Below are positions 22,709 through 30,620 of a DNA stretch of 64,000 nucleotides, in pieces. How positions within the stretch are numbered: position 1 is the first letter of the stretch; every line of letters starts with the position of its first letter. Below the pieces are notes generated by a model that worked only from the letters and a program-made list of their open reading frames with translations, ran no database searches and was not told where the DNA came from. This DNA comes from Streptomyces sp. NBC_01428 (GTDB lineage: Bacteria; Actinomycetota; Actinomycetes; Streptomycetales; Streptomycetaceae), in the NCBI RefSeq assembly GCF_036231965.1, contig NZ_CP109499.1:1364001-1428000 (forward strand), read 5' to 3'. Made by a program: the position numbers and the translations under genes.

Positions 22709-24841
22709 ATGAAGCGGACCATTCGCACGACCGCGCTCACGGTCGGCGCGCTCATTGCCTCGCTCGGCTTACCCGCCGGCACGGCACACGCCGATCCGGT
22801 CGCACCCCGCATCGATCTGCGGGTGCTGATCGTGAGCGACGGCGGACCCGCGACCGACGCCATCGCCGCCGAACTGGACACCGCCGGAACGCCGTACACC
22901 GAGGTCGACCTGGCGCAGTCGGGCCGCCCGGTCATCGACGCCGGATTCCTCGCGGACACCGTCGCCGGCGTCCCGCGGGCCAGGTTCCAGGCGGTCGTCC
23001 TGCCCAACGACAACCCGTTCGCGGCGAACTCCGCCGAGATGGCGGCCCTCGCGGCGTACGAGCAGACGTTCGCGATCCCGCAGGTCGACGCCTACACCTA
23101 CGCCCGTCCCGAGGCCGGGCTCCAGTACCCGGTCACCGGCGGCTACTCGGGCAGCCTCGACGGAGTGCGCGCACAGGTCACGGCCGCCGGCAAGGCCGGG
23201 CCCTTCGGCTATCTGGACGGCGCCGTCCCGTTCGAGGACAACTCGCCCGACGTGGGCGAGAGTTACGCGTACCTGTCGGCGCCCGCGGCGGGGGCCGACT
23301 TCACGCCCTACGTCGACGCGCCGATCCCCGGAGGCTCCTCGCGCGGCTCCCTCGTGGGCGAGTACCGGCACGACGGCCGCCGCGAACTGGTCGTCACGTT
23401 CGTGTACAACCAGTACCAGCAGCAGTTCCGGCTGCTGGCGCGCGGCATCGTGGAGTGGATGACGCAGGGCGTGCACCTCGGCGCCTCGCGCAACTACTTC
23501 GCCGTCCACGTCGACGATGTCTTCGCCGGTGACGACCGCTGGGACACGACGCTCAACTGCACCCCGGGCGACATCGACTGCCCGCAGGGCGCAGGCGTGG
23601 CCAACCCGATCCGGATGACCCCGGCGGACGTCGACCACGCGGTCGCCTGGCAGACCGGACAGAACTTCACCCTCGACCTCGCGTACAACGGCGCGGGCAG
23701 TGTCGACCAGCGCGAGGACAACAACGGCGCCGACCCGCTGGCGGACAGGCTCATCGCCGACCGCGACCGGTTCCGCTGGATCAACCACACCTTCACGCAC
23801 GCGTTCCTCGGCTGCGAGCAGGACGTCAGCGTGCTGCCCTGGAGATGCGCCACCACCGCGGACGGCAGCACCTCATGGGTGTCGCGCACCGCCGTCTCCG
23901 ACGAGATCGCCGCCAACCGCTCCTGGGGACAGACCGCCGGACTGCCGCTGGACAACCAGGAGTTGATCACCGGTGAGCACTCCGGTCTGAAGCTCTCGCC
24001 GCAGCAGCCCGTCGACAACCCCAACCTGGCGCCGGCGCTCGCCGACAACGGCGTCACCTGGCTCGGCTCCGACAACTCCCGTGAGACCGGCCAGCGTCAG
24101 GTCGGCCCCGCCACCACCGTCCCGCGCTACCCGATGAACGTCTTCTACAACGCGGGCCGGGCGGCCGAGCAGGTCGACGAGTACAACTGGATCTACACCA
24201 GCCGCGCCCAGGGCGGCAGCGGCATCTGCGAGGACCACCCGGACACCTCGACGTGCCTGCCGGCGCCGCTGAGCACCAGCACGGGCTACGCCGACCACAT
24301 CGTGCCGCTGGAGACCCGGATCGACCTCGGCCACGTGCTCTCCAACGATCCGAAGCCGCACTTCATCCACCAGTCCAACCTCGCCGAGGAGCGCATCGCG
24401 TACCCGGTGCTCGACGGGGTCCTCGACGGCTACAAGGACCTGTTCGCGGACGACACCCCGGTGGTGAACCTGCGGATGAAGGACATCGGCGTCGAGCTGC
24501 GGCGCCGCGCCGTGTGGAAGGCGGCCGTGGCCTCCGGTCAGGTGAGCGCCTACCGCGTCGGCGACACCGTCACCGTGCAGGCGCCGAACGGCGTCGCGAT
24601 CACCGCCACCGCGCCCGCCGGCACCAGGTCGGGCGCCGCGGACTTCGGCACGGCGTACGCGGGCGCGGTCTCGGGATGGACGGCCTCGGCCGGCTCACCC
24701 GTCACGCTCGGCCTGCCGTCGGGCACGCCCGCGCTGTCCGCGGCCGTCCGCGCGAAGCGGCAGCCCGCGACCAGCGGCACCCCGCGCACCCGCGTACCGG
24801 CGGGCGTCAGCGAACAGGTCCCCTTCGCCCCGGACAACTGA
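22709..24841 (+). CDS. Agd3-like secreted polysaccharide deacetylase (CE18 type)
   Basis: 710-residue exported enzyme resembling Agd3, the deacetylase of fungal galactosaminogalactan. A signal peptide (cleavage near THA-DP, residue 29) is followed by an N-terminal module of about 230 residues and a catalytic deacetylase domain. Candidate metal ligands are the Asp pair 269-270 in HVDDVF and His360/His364 in HTFTH; TWLGSDNS and RYPMNVFYN follow, as in related proteins. It should remove N-acetyl groups from an amino-sugar polymer outside the cell. Leu21 is encoded by TTA (22769-22771), so translation should depend on the bldA tRNA. It heads the exopolysaccharide genes, but a hairpin (24860-24888) separates it from the rest. 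Confidence 0.82.
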   Translation: MKRTIRTTALTVGALIASLGLPAGTAHADPVAPRIDLRVLIVSDGGPATDAIAAELDTAGTPYTEVDLAQSGRPVIDAGFLADTVAGVPRARFQAVVLPNDNPFAANSAEMAALAAYEQTFAIPQVDAYTYARPEAGLQYPVTGGYSGSLDGVRAQVTAAGKAGPFGYLDGAVPFEDNSPDVGESYAYLSAPAAGADFTPYVDAPIPGGSSRGSLVGEYRHDGRRELVVTFVYNQYQQQFRLLARGIVEWMTQGVHLGASRNYFAVHVDDVFAGDDRWDTTLNCTPGDIDCPQGAGVANPIRMTPADVDHAVAWQTGQNFTLDLAYNGAGSVDQREDNNGADPLADRLIADRDRFRWINHTFTHAFLGCEQDVSVLPWRCATTADGSTSWVSRTAVSDEIAANRSWGQTAGLPLDNQELITGEHSGLKLSPQQPVDNPNLAPALADNGVTWLGSDNSRETGQRQVGPATTVPRYPMNVFYNAGRAAEQVDEYNWIYTSRAQGGSGICEDHPDTSTCLPAPLSTSTGYADHIVPLETRIDLGHVLSNDPKPHFIHQSNLAEERIAYPVLDGVLDGYKDLFADDTPVVNLRMKDIGVELRRRAVWKAAVASGQVSAYRVGDTVTVQAPNGVAITATAPAGTRSGAADFGTAYAGAVSGWTASAGSPVTLGLPSGTPALSAAVRAKRQPATSGTPRTRVPAGVSEQVPFAPDN

Positions 24842-24859
24842 GCGGCGCACCGACCGAAG

Positions 24860-24888
24860 GTCCCGGCCGCACCCTGGGCGGCCGGGAC
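24860..24888 (+). terminator. Intra-cluster hairpin after the deacetylase gene
   Basis: An 11-base perfect stem (24860-24870 with 24878-24888) with a seven-base loop in the 86-base gap before the glycosyltransferase gene. It may end or attenuate the deacetylase transcript. Confidence 0.65.
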
Positions 24889-24927
24889 GGGCACGACCAC
24901 CCCACACCTCGGCCGTGGAGCACACCG

Positions 24928-26466
24928 ATGCACGTTCCCCGCGGCGCGCGCGATCCCAACGCGACGCGCGTCACCCTGCTCACCGAAGGCACCTACCCGC
25001 ACAGTCACGGCGGCGTCAGCGTCTGGTGCGACCAACTCGTCGGCGGTATGCCCGACATCACGTTCGAGGTCGTCGCCGTGACCGGCACCGGCCGCGAGCC
25101 CGTCGTCTGGGACATCCCCGCACACGTGGCGGACGTCGTGGCGGTCCCCATGTGGGGGCCCGCACCCGACGGCCGTCCGCCCCGCGGCCGCCGCCGCAAT
25201 CAACTCGCCGCTGCCTACGAACAGTTCCTGACCTCCCTGCTCGACCCGTGTGCGGAGGAACGGTTCCCCGCGGCGTTGTACGCGATGGCGCGCGCCGCGG
25301 CGGACGGCATGCTGAGCCCCTTCCTGCGCGGCGACCACGCGATCCGCGTGCTGACCGGTGTGTGGAACCGTCCGGGCCTCGCCGTGCGGGAGGCCCGGCC
25401 GACCCTGCACGACGCCCTGACCGCGACCGCCCTGCTCGAACACGCGCTGCGCCCGCTGGCCGCGCCGCTGCCCGAGCACGGAGTGGCCCACGCGGTCAGC
25501 GGCGGCGTGGCCGCGCTGCCGGGCCTCGCCGCCCTCGAACAGCACGGCGTACCACTGCTGCTGACCGAGCACGGCGTCTACCTGCGCGAGCGCTATCTCG
25601 GCTACCGCACCGGGCCGTACCGCTGGCCGGTGAAGGCCGTCGTCCTCGGCTTCTTCCGGCTGCTCGCGGAGGAGACGTACCGGCGGGCCGCGCTGATCAC
25701 CCCCGGCAACCGGTACAACCGGCTGTGGGAGGAGCAGGGCGGTGCCGCGCCCGAGGCGATCCGGACGGTGTACAACGGCGTGGACCCCGCGGCCTTCCCG
25801 CCGGCGGGTCCGGAGCCGGAGCCACCGACCCTCAGCTGGGCCGGCCGGGTCGACCCGATCAAGGACCTGGAGACGCTGATCCGCGCGTTCGCCCTGGTCC
25901 GCGAGCAACTCCCGGACGCCCGGCTGCGGTTGTTCGGCGGCACACCGCGTGGGGGTGAGGCCTACCGGGAACGGTGCGAGGCGCTGGCCGCCCGACTCGG
26001 TCACGCGGACGCCGTCACCTTCGAGGGACGGGTCGAGGACATCAGGGACGCGTACGCCGCGGGCAACGTGGTGATGCTCTCCAGCATCAGCGAGGGCTTC
26101 CCGTTCACCCTGATCGAGGCCATGTCGTGCGGGCGGGCGACGGTGTCCACGGACGTGGGCGGGGTGCGCGAGGCCGTCGGCGACAGCGGTCTCGTCGTAC
26201 CGCCGCGGGATCCGGATGCCATGGCGGCCGCCGCCCTGGAACTGCTCGGCGACCCCGCCCGCCGGCGCGCCATGGGTGAGGCCGCCCGGCTGCGGGTCAT
26301 CGAGCAGTTCACGCTGCGTCAGACCGTCGACACCTTCCGGTCCATCTACCTGGAGCTGTCGGCCCTCGGCCGGTACGTCCCCGGTGTTCCCGGGACGGCC
26401 GGAGCCCCGCTCACCTCGGTGGGCGCCGAGGTGGTCCCGTCGAGACCGAGGAGCCTGGCCGGATGA
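24928..26466 (+). CDS. pelF: PelF-type glycosyltransferase (GT4)
   Basis: 512-residue cytosolic glycosyltransferase. The N-terminus (VTLLTEGTYPHSHGGVSVWCDQLV) is the hallmark of the PelF group, and the C-terminal GT-B half has the UDP-sugar site pattern SEGFPFTLIEAMSCGRATVSTDVGG with the EX7E pair, preceded by YNGVDP and a WAGRVDPIKDLETLI segment. PelF uses UDP-N-acetyl sugars to build the Pel polymer in Pseudomonas, and related GT4 enzymes do so in Bacillus. Here it is the likely polymerase. ATG at 24928 follows GTGGAG. Its stop overlaps the start of the next gene (ATGA), so it is coupled with the membrane protein. Confidence 0.88.
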   Translation: MHVPRGARDPNATRVTLLTEGTYPHSHGGVSVWCDQLVGGMPDITFEVVAVTGTGREPVVWDIPAHVADVVAVPMWGPAPDGRPPRGRRRNQLAAAYEQFLTSLLDPCAEERFPAALYAMARAAADGMLSPFLRGDHAIRVLTGVWNRPGLAVREARPTLHDALTATALLEHALRPLAAPLPEHGVAHAVSGGVAALPGLAALEQHGVPLLLTEHGVYLRERYLGYRTGPYRWPVKAVVLGFFRLLAEETYRRAALITPGNRYNRLWEEQGGAAPEAIRTVYNGVDPAAFPPAGPEPEPPTLSWAGRVDPIKDLETLIRAFALVREQLPDARLRLFGGTPRGGEAYRERCEALAARLGHADAVTFEGRVEDIRDAYAAGNVVMLSSISEGFPFTLIEAMSCGRATVSTDVGGVREAVGDSGLVVPPRDPDAMAAAALELLGDPARRRAMGEAARLRVIEQFTLRQTVDTFRSIYLELSALGRYVPGVPGTAGAPLTSVGAEVVPSRPRSLAG

Positions 26467-27833
26467 GCGGACCGATGGCCCTCGAACCCGGCGGCGCGCA
26501 GGACACCCTGTCCCTGCGGACCGCCGGTGACCGCCCCGCCCCGCGCGCGCCGGAGGGCGGCACCCGCCAGGACGCGGTCGACCTGCTCGCGGCCGAACTG
26601 GCCGACGGCATCGGGCCGGCCGTCCACCCGTACGAGGTGGCCGCTCTGCTGGAGTCGGAGGGACTGACCGCCGAGGTCATCCAGGAACGGTACGGACACC
26701 CGAACCTCTTCTCCCTCGCGTCCGCCCTGTACGAGCGCGTGCCGCGTACGTTCCCCGAGCCGGCCAGGCCCGCGAACCCCTGGCGACCCGATCATGTGCG
26801 CTGCGCGCTGCGCGGGGCGCTGTTCGCCCTGCCGGGCCTGGCCTATCCGCTCACCGGCCCGCTGTGGCACGCGGGCCGCGACCTCCGCGTCCTGGTGGTG
26901 GCCGGCCTGGTCTCCTGGGCCTGGGGCCAGGCACTCGGGCACCGCGCCTACCTGCGGATGACCACGGGCCGCCGCGAGGCCGGCCGCACCCTCCTCAAGG
27001 GGGCGCCGCTCGGCGCGCTCACCGCGACCGCGGCCGGATCACTGATCGCCGGATCCGGCACGGCGGTCGCGGTGGCGGCGGCGCAGTCCGTGTATCTCGC
27101 GGCGGCCGGGGTGCTGCTGGTACTGGGCGGGGAGCGGCTGCTGCTGGCCGCGCTGGGCCCGCTCGTCGGCGGCGCCCTCGCCCTGCCCTGGTGGGAACCG
27201 GGAGACACCCTGCGGCTCACGCTCCCGTTGCTGTCGGTGCTCGGCGCCGTCGCTGCGGCGGGCTGGGTGCTGCGCGCCGTCCTGGCCACCGCCCCGGCCC
27301 CCGGCGGCGCCCGCCCGGCGCTCCTGCGCTCCCTGCCGTACGGCCTGTTCGGACTCTCGGCCGGGATCCTGGTCCTGCTGGAGGGGCGGCAGCATCCGTA
27401 CGCCGTGATCGTGCTGACGGTCAGCATGGGTCCGGCGGAGTGGCTGCTGTACCGGTACCGCGGGATGTCGGTGGCGGCGTTGCGGGCGACCGCGACCCCG
27501 GCCGCCTTCCTGCTGCGCTCGGCGGGCGTCCTCGGGCTCTGTCTGCTCCTCTACGTCCTGCCGCTGCTGCCCGCCGCCCTGCTCACCGGAGCGGAACCGG
27601 CTCCGCTGCTGCTGCTCGCGGCCACGCTCTGGATCGCGCTGCTGCTCCAGGCCTTCGGGGTGGCCTGGCCGCCGGCCGCGGTCTGTCTCGCGGCGGCCGG
27701 CGGGGCCGCCGCGGCCGCGGTGCTCCGCTCCCCGCCGACCGCACTCGCGCTCTCCGTGTTCTGCGGCATGGCCGCCCTGTGTCTGACGGCCTGTGCCGTG
27801 CGGCTGCTGGGGCGGCCCGCCCCGCACGCCTGA
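26463..27833 (+). CDS. Polytopic membrane protein of the exopolysaccharide cluster
   Basis: 456-residue integral membrane protein, probably the membrane partner of the PelF-type enzyme. The first 110 residues are cytosolic and include a compact helical motif (YEVAALLESEGLTAEVIQERYG, then NLFSLASALYERVP). About ten to twelve hydrophobic segments follow from residue 115 to the end. Length and position match PelG, the twelve-segment Wzx-like transporter that pairs with PelF, but I do not see PelG sequence motifs, so the assignment rests on context. It could export the polymer or help its synthesis. The start overlaps the pelF stop by four bases. Confidence 0.75.
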   Translation: MSGPMALEPGGAQDTLSLRTAGDRPAPRAPEGGTRQDAVDLLAAELADGIGPAVHPYEVAALLESEGLTAEVIQERYGHPNLFSLASALYERVPRTFPEPARPANPWRPDHVRCALRGALFALPGLAYPLTGPLWHAGRDLRVLVVAGLVSWAWGQALGHRAYLRMTTGRREAGRTLLKGAPLGALTATAAGSLIAGSGTAVAVAAAQSVYLAAAGVLLVLGGERLLLAALGPLVGGALALPWWEPGDTLRLTLPLLSVLGAVAAAGWVLRAVLATAPAPGGARPALLRSLPYGLFGLSAGILVLLEGRQHPYAVIVLTVSMGPAEWLLYRYRGMSVAALRATATPAAFLLRSAGVLGLCLLLYVLPLLPAALLTGAEPAPLLLLAATLWIALLLQAFGVAWPPAAVCLAAAGGAAAAAVLRSPPTALALSVFCGMAALCLTACAVRLLGRPAPHA

Positions 27834-27839
27834 CCACCG

Positions 27840-27872
27840 CCCGCGGAACGCCCGGACCACCGCGTCCGCGGG
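27840..27872 (+). terminator. Weak hairpin in the gap before the legB-like gene
   Basis: CCCGCGGA (27840-27847) pairs with TCCGCGGG (27865-27872) around 17 bases, in the 102-base gap after the membrane protein gene. It could attenuate transcription. Confidence 0.35.
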
Positions 27873-27935
27873 ACCGCCGCACGCACCGGAAACACCTCCG
27901 CACCGCCCGAGCAACCGACCGGAAGGAACCACGAG

Positions 27936-28937
27936 TTGACCTCCGCACCGCTCGCCGCCGTCACCGGAGCCGAGGGTTTCATCGGCTCCCACCTCACCGA
28001 GGCGCTGGTCGCCTCCGGGCACCGGGTGAGGGCGATGGCCCAGTACAACTCCTTCTCCTCGTACGGCTGGCTGGAGACCCTGAGCGCCGACGTCCTGGAG
28101 CACGTCGAGATCGTCCTCGGCGACGTCCGCGACCCCGGCTCGGTCCGGGGGCTTGCCGAAGGCGCGGACTGCGTCTACCACCTGGCCGCGCTCATCGCGA
28201 TCCCGTACTCCTACCAGGCGCCGCACAGTTACGTGGACACCAACGTGACCGGCACCCTCAACGTGCTGGAGGCGGTGCGCGCCCTCGGCACGCCCCGGCT
28301 GGTGCACACCTCCACCAGCGAGACCTACGGCACCGCGCAGACCGTTCCGATCACCGAGGACCACCCCATCAACACGCAGTCCCCGTACGCCGCTTCGAAG
28401 GCGGGCGGGGACAGGCTCGCGGACAGCTACCACGCGAGTTTCGGCACACCGGTGGTCACCCTGCGGCCGTTCAACACCTTCGGCCCTCGTCAGTCCATGC
28501 GCGCGGTCATCCCGACCGTCATCGGCCAGGTGGCCGCGGGCGAACGCACCATCACCCTCGGCGACCTGCGTCCGACGCGCGACTTCACGTTCGTGCGGGA
28601 CACCGCGCAGGCGTTCCTCGCGGTGGGCACGGCGCCCGCCGAGCAGGTCGTCGGCCGCACCTTCAACGCCGGTACGGGCGGGGAGATCTCGGTCGGCGAC
28701 CTGGTCGCCCTGATCGGCAAGGTGATGGACACCGCCCTCGACGTGCGCGAGGACGCACAGCGCGTCCGGCCGCCGAACTCCGAGGTGATGCGTCTGGTCG
28801 CCGACGCGACCCGGCTCACCGCGGCGACCGGCTGGAGCCCGGCCCACCAGCTCGAACAGGGGCTCGCGCACACCGTGGAGTTCTTCCGCGACCCGGCGAA
28901 CCTCGCCCGCTACAAGACCGGCATCTACAACATCTGA
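27936..28937 (+). CDS. NAD-dependent sugar-nucleotide 4,6-dehydratase, LegB-like
   Basis: 333-residue extended short-chain dehydrogenase. The Rossmann motif is VTGAEGFIGSHL; the catalytic Tyr151-Lys155 pair lies in SPYAASKAGG, with TSTSETYG before it. Overall it follows LegB-type enzymes closely: YNSFSSYGWLE after the first strand, AALIAIPYSYQAP, and a C-terminal ENSEV-like NSEVMRL, ending in LARYKTGIYNI. LegB converts GDP- or UDP-N-acetylglucosamine to a 4-keto-6-deoxy sugar. The start is TTG at 27936, supported by GGAAGGA eight bases upstream and by the family N-terminus. It probably supplies a deoxy amino sugar for the polymer. Confidence 0.87.
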   Translation: MTSAPLAAVTGAEGFIGSHLTEALVASGHRVRAMAQYNSFSSYGWLETLSADVLEHVEIVLGDVRDPGSVRGLAEGADCVYHLAALIAIPYSYQAPHSYVDTNVTGTLNVLEAVRALGTPRLVHTSTSETYGTAQTVPITEDHPINTQSPYAASKAGGDRLADSYHASFGTPVVTLRPFNTFGPRQSMRAVIPTVIGQVAAGERTITLGDLRPTRDFTFVRDTAQAFLAVGTAPAEQVVGRTFNAGTGGEISVGDLVALIGKVMDTALDVREDAQRVRPPNSEVMRLVADATRLTAATGWSPAHQLEQGLAHTVEFFRDPANLARYKTGIYNI

Positions 28938-28969
28938 CCCGTCCGGCACGACCACGAAGGAGGAGCCCC

Positions 28970-29683
28970 ATGCACGCTGTGATTCTCGCAGGAGGCAAGG
29001 GCGTCCGGCTGCGGCCCTACACGACCGCGCTGCCCAAGCCGCTCGTGCCCATCGGCGACCAGCACGCGATCCTGGAGATCGTGCTCCGCCAGCTCGCCTC
29101 GGCCGGGTTCACCGGCTGCACCATCGCGATAGGCCATCTCGGGGAGATCATCCGCGCCTACGTCGGCGACGGCTCCCAGTGGGGTCTGGCCGTCGACTAC
29201 GCCACGGAGGAGAGCCCCCTCGGCACCATGGGGCCGCTGCTCACCATGCGGGAACGGCTCCCGGAGTCGTTCCTCGTGATGAACGGCGACGTGCTCACCG
29301 ATCTGGACTTCGCCGATGTCCTGGTCCAGCACCGGAGTTCGGGCGCGCCGCTGACCATCGCGACGTACGCGCGCAAGGTGCACATCGACTTCGGTGTGCT
29401 GACCACCGCCGACAGCAAGGTGGTGGCCTTCACGGAGAAGCCGAGCATGGACTACCGCGTCTCGATGGGTGTGTACGGTCTGTCCCGGTCCACGCTCGAC
29501 GGCTACACCCCGGGACTGCCGCTGGGCTTCGACGAGTTGGTCCTCGACCTGCTGCGGAGCCGGAACGAGCCGCACGCCTACGACTTCGAGGGGTACTGGC
29601 TCGACATCGGCCGCCCGGACGACTACGACCGGGCGAACGCCGAGTTCACCACCCGCAAGTCTCTGTTGCTCAAGGGAGCCTGA
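28970..29683 (+). CDS. Sugar-phosphate nucleotidyltransferase
   Basis: 237-residue NTP-transferase. The signature LAGGKGVRLRPYTTALPKPLVPIG is present at the N-terminus, followed by MNGDVLTDLDF with the metal-binding Asp and FTEKPSMDYRVSMGVYGLS for sugar binding; the C-terminus ends at YWLDIGRPDDYDRAN. It lacks the extra beta-helix of larger GlmU-like enzymes. The protein is similar to PtmE/LegF-type nucleotidyltransferases that make GDP-amino sugars, and it follows a LegB-like dehydratase as in those pathways. ATG at 28970 has GAAGGAGGAG upstream. Gap to next gene is seven bases, so they are cotranscribed. Confidence 0.87.
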   Translation: MHAVILAGGKGVRLRPYTTALPKPLVPIGDQHAILEIVLRQLASAGFTGCTIAIGHLGEIIRAYVGDGSQWGLAVDYATEESPLGTMGPLLTMRERLPESFLVMNGDVLTDLDFADVLVQHRSSGAPLTIATYARKVHIDFGVLTTADSKVVAFTEKPSMDYRVSMGVYGLSRSTLDGYTPGLPLGFDELVLDLLRSRNEPHAYDFEGYWLDIGRPDDYDRANAEFTTRKSLLLKGA

Positions 29684-29690
29684 CCGCCGT

Positions 29691-30620
29691 ATGCGCATTC
29701 TCGTCCTGGGCCACACCGGCTATCTGGGCGGCCATGTCGTCGAGCACCTGCGCGCCCTGCCGGGCGTGCGGGTGTTCGGCGGCGGCCGCTCGCCCGGCGC
29801 GGAGTTCGGCGTCGACCTCGCCACCGACGGCCGGGAGCGGCTGGCGGCGACGCTGGCCGAGGCCGCGCCCGACGCCGTGATCAACTGCGCCGGGGCCACC
29901 GGCGGTGACGCCGTAACCCTCGCCGAGGTCAACTCCCGTGGCCCGGCGGTACTTTGTGCGGCGCTGCGCGAAGCGGCGCCGGCCGCGCGGCTCGTCCACC
30001 TGGGCTCGGCGGCCGAGTACGGACCCGGCGTCCGCGGCAGCGCCGTCACCGAGTCGGCGGCGACCCACCCGCTCACCCCCTACGGGGCCACCAAGCTGGC
30101 CGGGACGGTCACCGTCAGCGTGTCCGGGCTGGACGCGGTCGTGCTGCGGGTGGGCAACCCGGTGGGACCCGGCGCACCCTCGGCCGGCCTTCCGGGCCGG
30201 ATCGCGGGGCTGTTGCGCGCGGCCGGGGCGGACCCGGACGCGGTGATCCGGCTGGGCGACCTGTCGGCGTACCGCGATTTCGTGGACGTACGCGACGTGG
30301 CGCGGGCGGCGGTGGCCGCGGCGAAGGCCCCGGGGCCGCTGCCCCGGATCCTCAACATCGGCGCGGGCAGGGCCGTTCCGGTGCGGGACCTGGTGGGCGG
30401 GCTGGCCCGCGCGTCCGGGTTCCGGGGACGGATCGAGGAGAAGGGCGCCGGCTCCGACCGCTCCGGCGCGGTGTCGTGGCAGTGCTCCGACATCACGGCC
30501 GCGGCTGAATCCCTGGGCTGGCGCCCCGCGTCGACCCTCGACGACTCGTTGACCGCGCTCTGGGCATCCGTGTCGGAGGCCGCCCGGGTCGGGCGGCCGG
30601 AAGGCGACCAGGTGCGATGA
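29691..30620 (+). CDS. NAD(P)-dependent sugar epimerase/reductase
   Basis: 309-residue extended short-chain dehydrogenase with GHTGYLGGHV as nucleotide-binding motif, HLGSAAEYGPG, and the catalytic Tyr-x3-Lys in LTPYGATKLAG. A YRDFVDVRDVARA motif, common in sugar-nucleotide reductases and epimerases, precedes the C-terminal substrate domain. The likely job is reduction or epimerisation of the 4-keto sugar made by the LegB-like dehydratase. ATG at 29691 sits seven bases after the nucleotidyltransferase stop with GGGAG nearby, and its own stop overlaps the next start (ATGA). The exact substrate is inferred from context only. Confidence 0.82.
   Translation: MRILVLGHTGYLGGHVVEHLRALPGVRVFGGGRSPGAEFGVDLATDGRERLAATLAEAAPDAVINCAGATGGDAVTLAEVNSRGPAVLCAALREAAPAARLVHLGSAAEYGPGVRGSAVTESAATHPLTPYGATKLAGTVTVSVSGLDAVVLRVGNPVGPGAPSAGLPGRIAGLLRAAGADPDAVIRLGDLSAYRDFVDVRDVARAAVAAAKAPGPLPRILNIGAGRAVPVRDLVGGLARASGFRGRIEEKGAGSDRSGAVSWQCSDITAAAESLGWRPASTLDDSLTALWASVSEAARVGRPEGDQVR

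Noticed and set aside
26864-29683. 939-residue plus-strand frame running through the polysaccharide genes
   Set aside because: It runs out of frame through the membrane-protein and dehydratase genes and becomes meaningful only at its end, where it is the nucleotidyltransferase (start 28970). The rest is shadow sequence.
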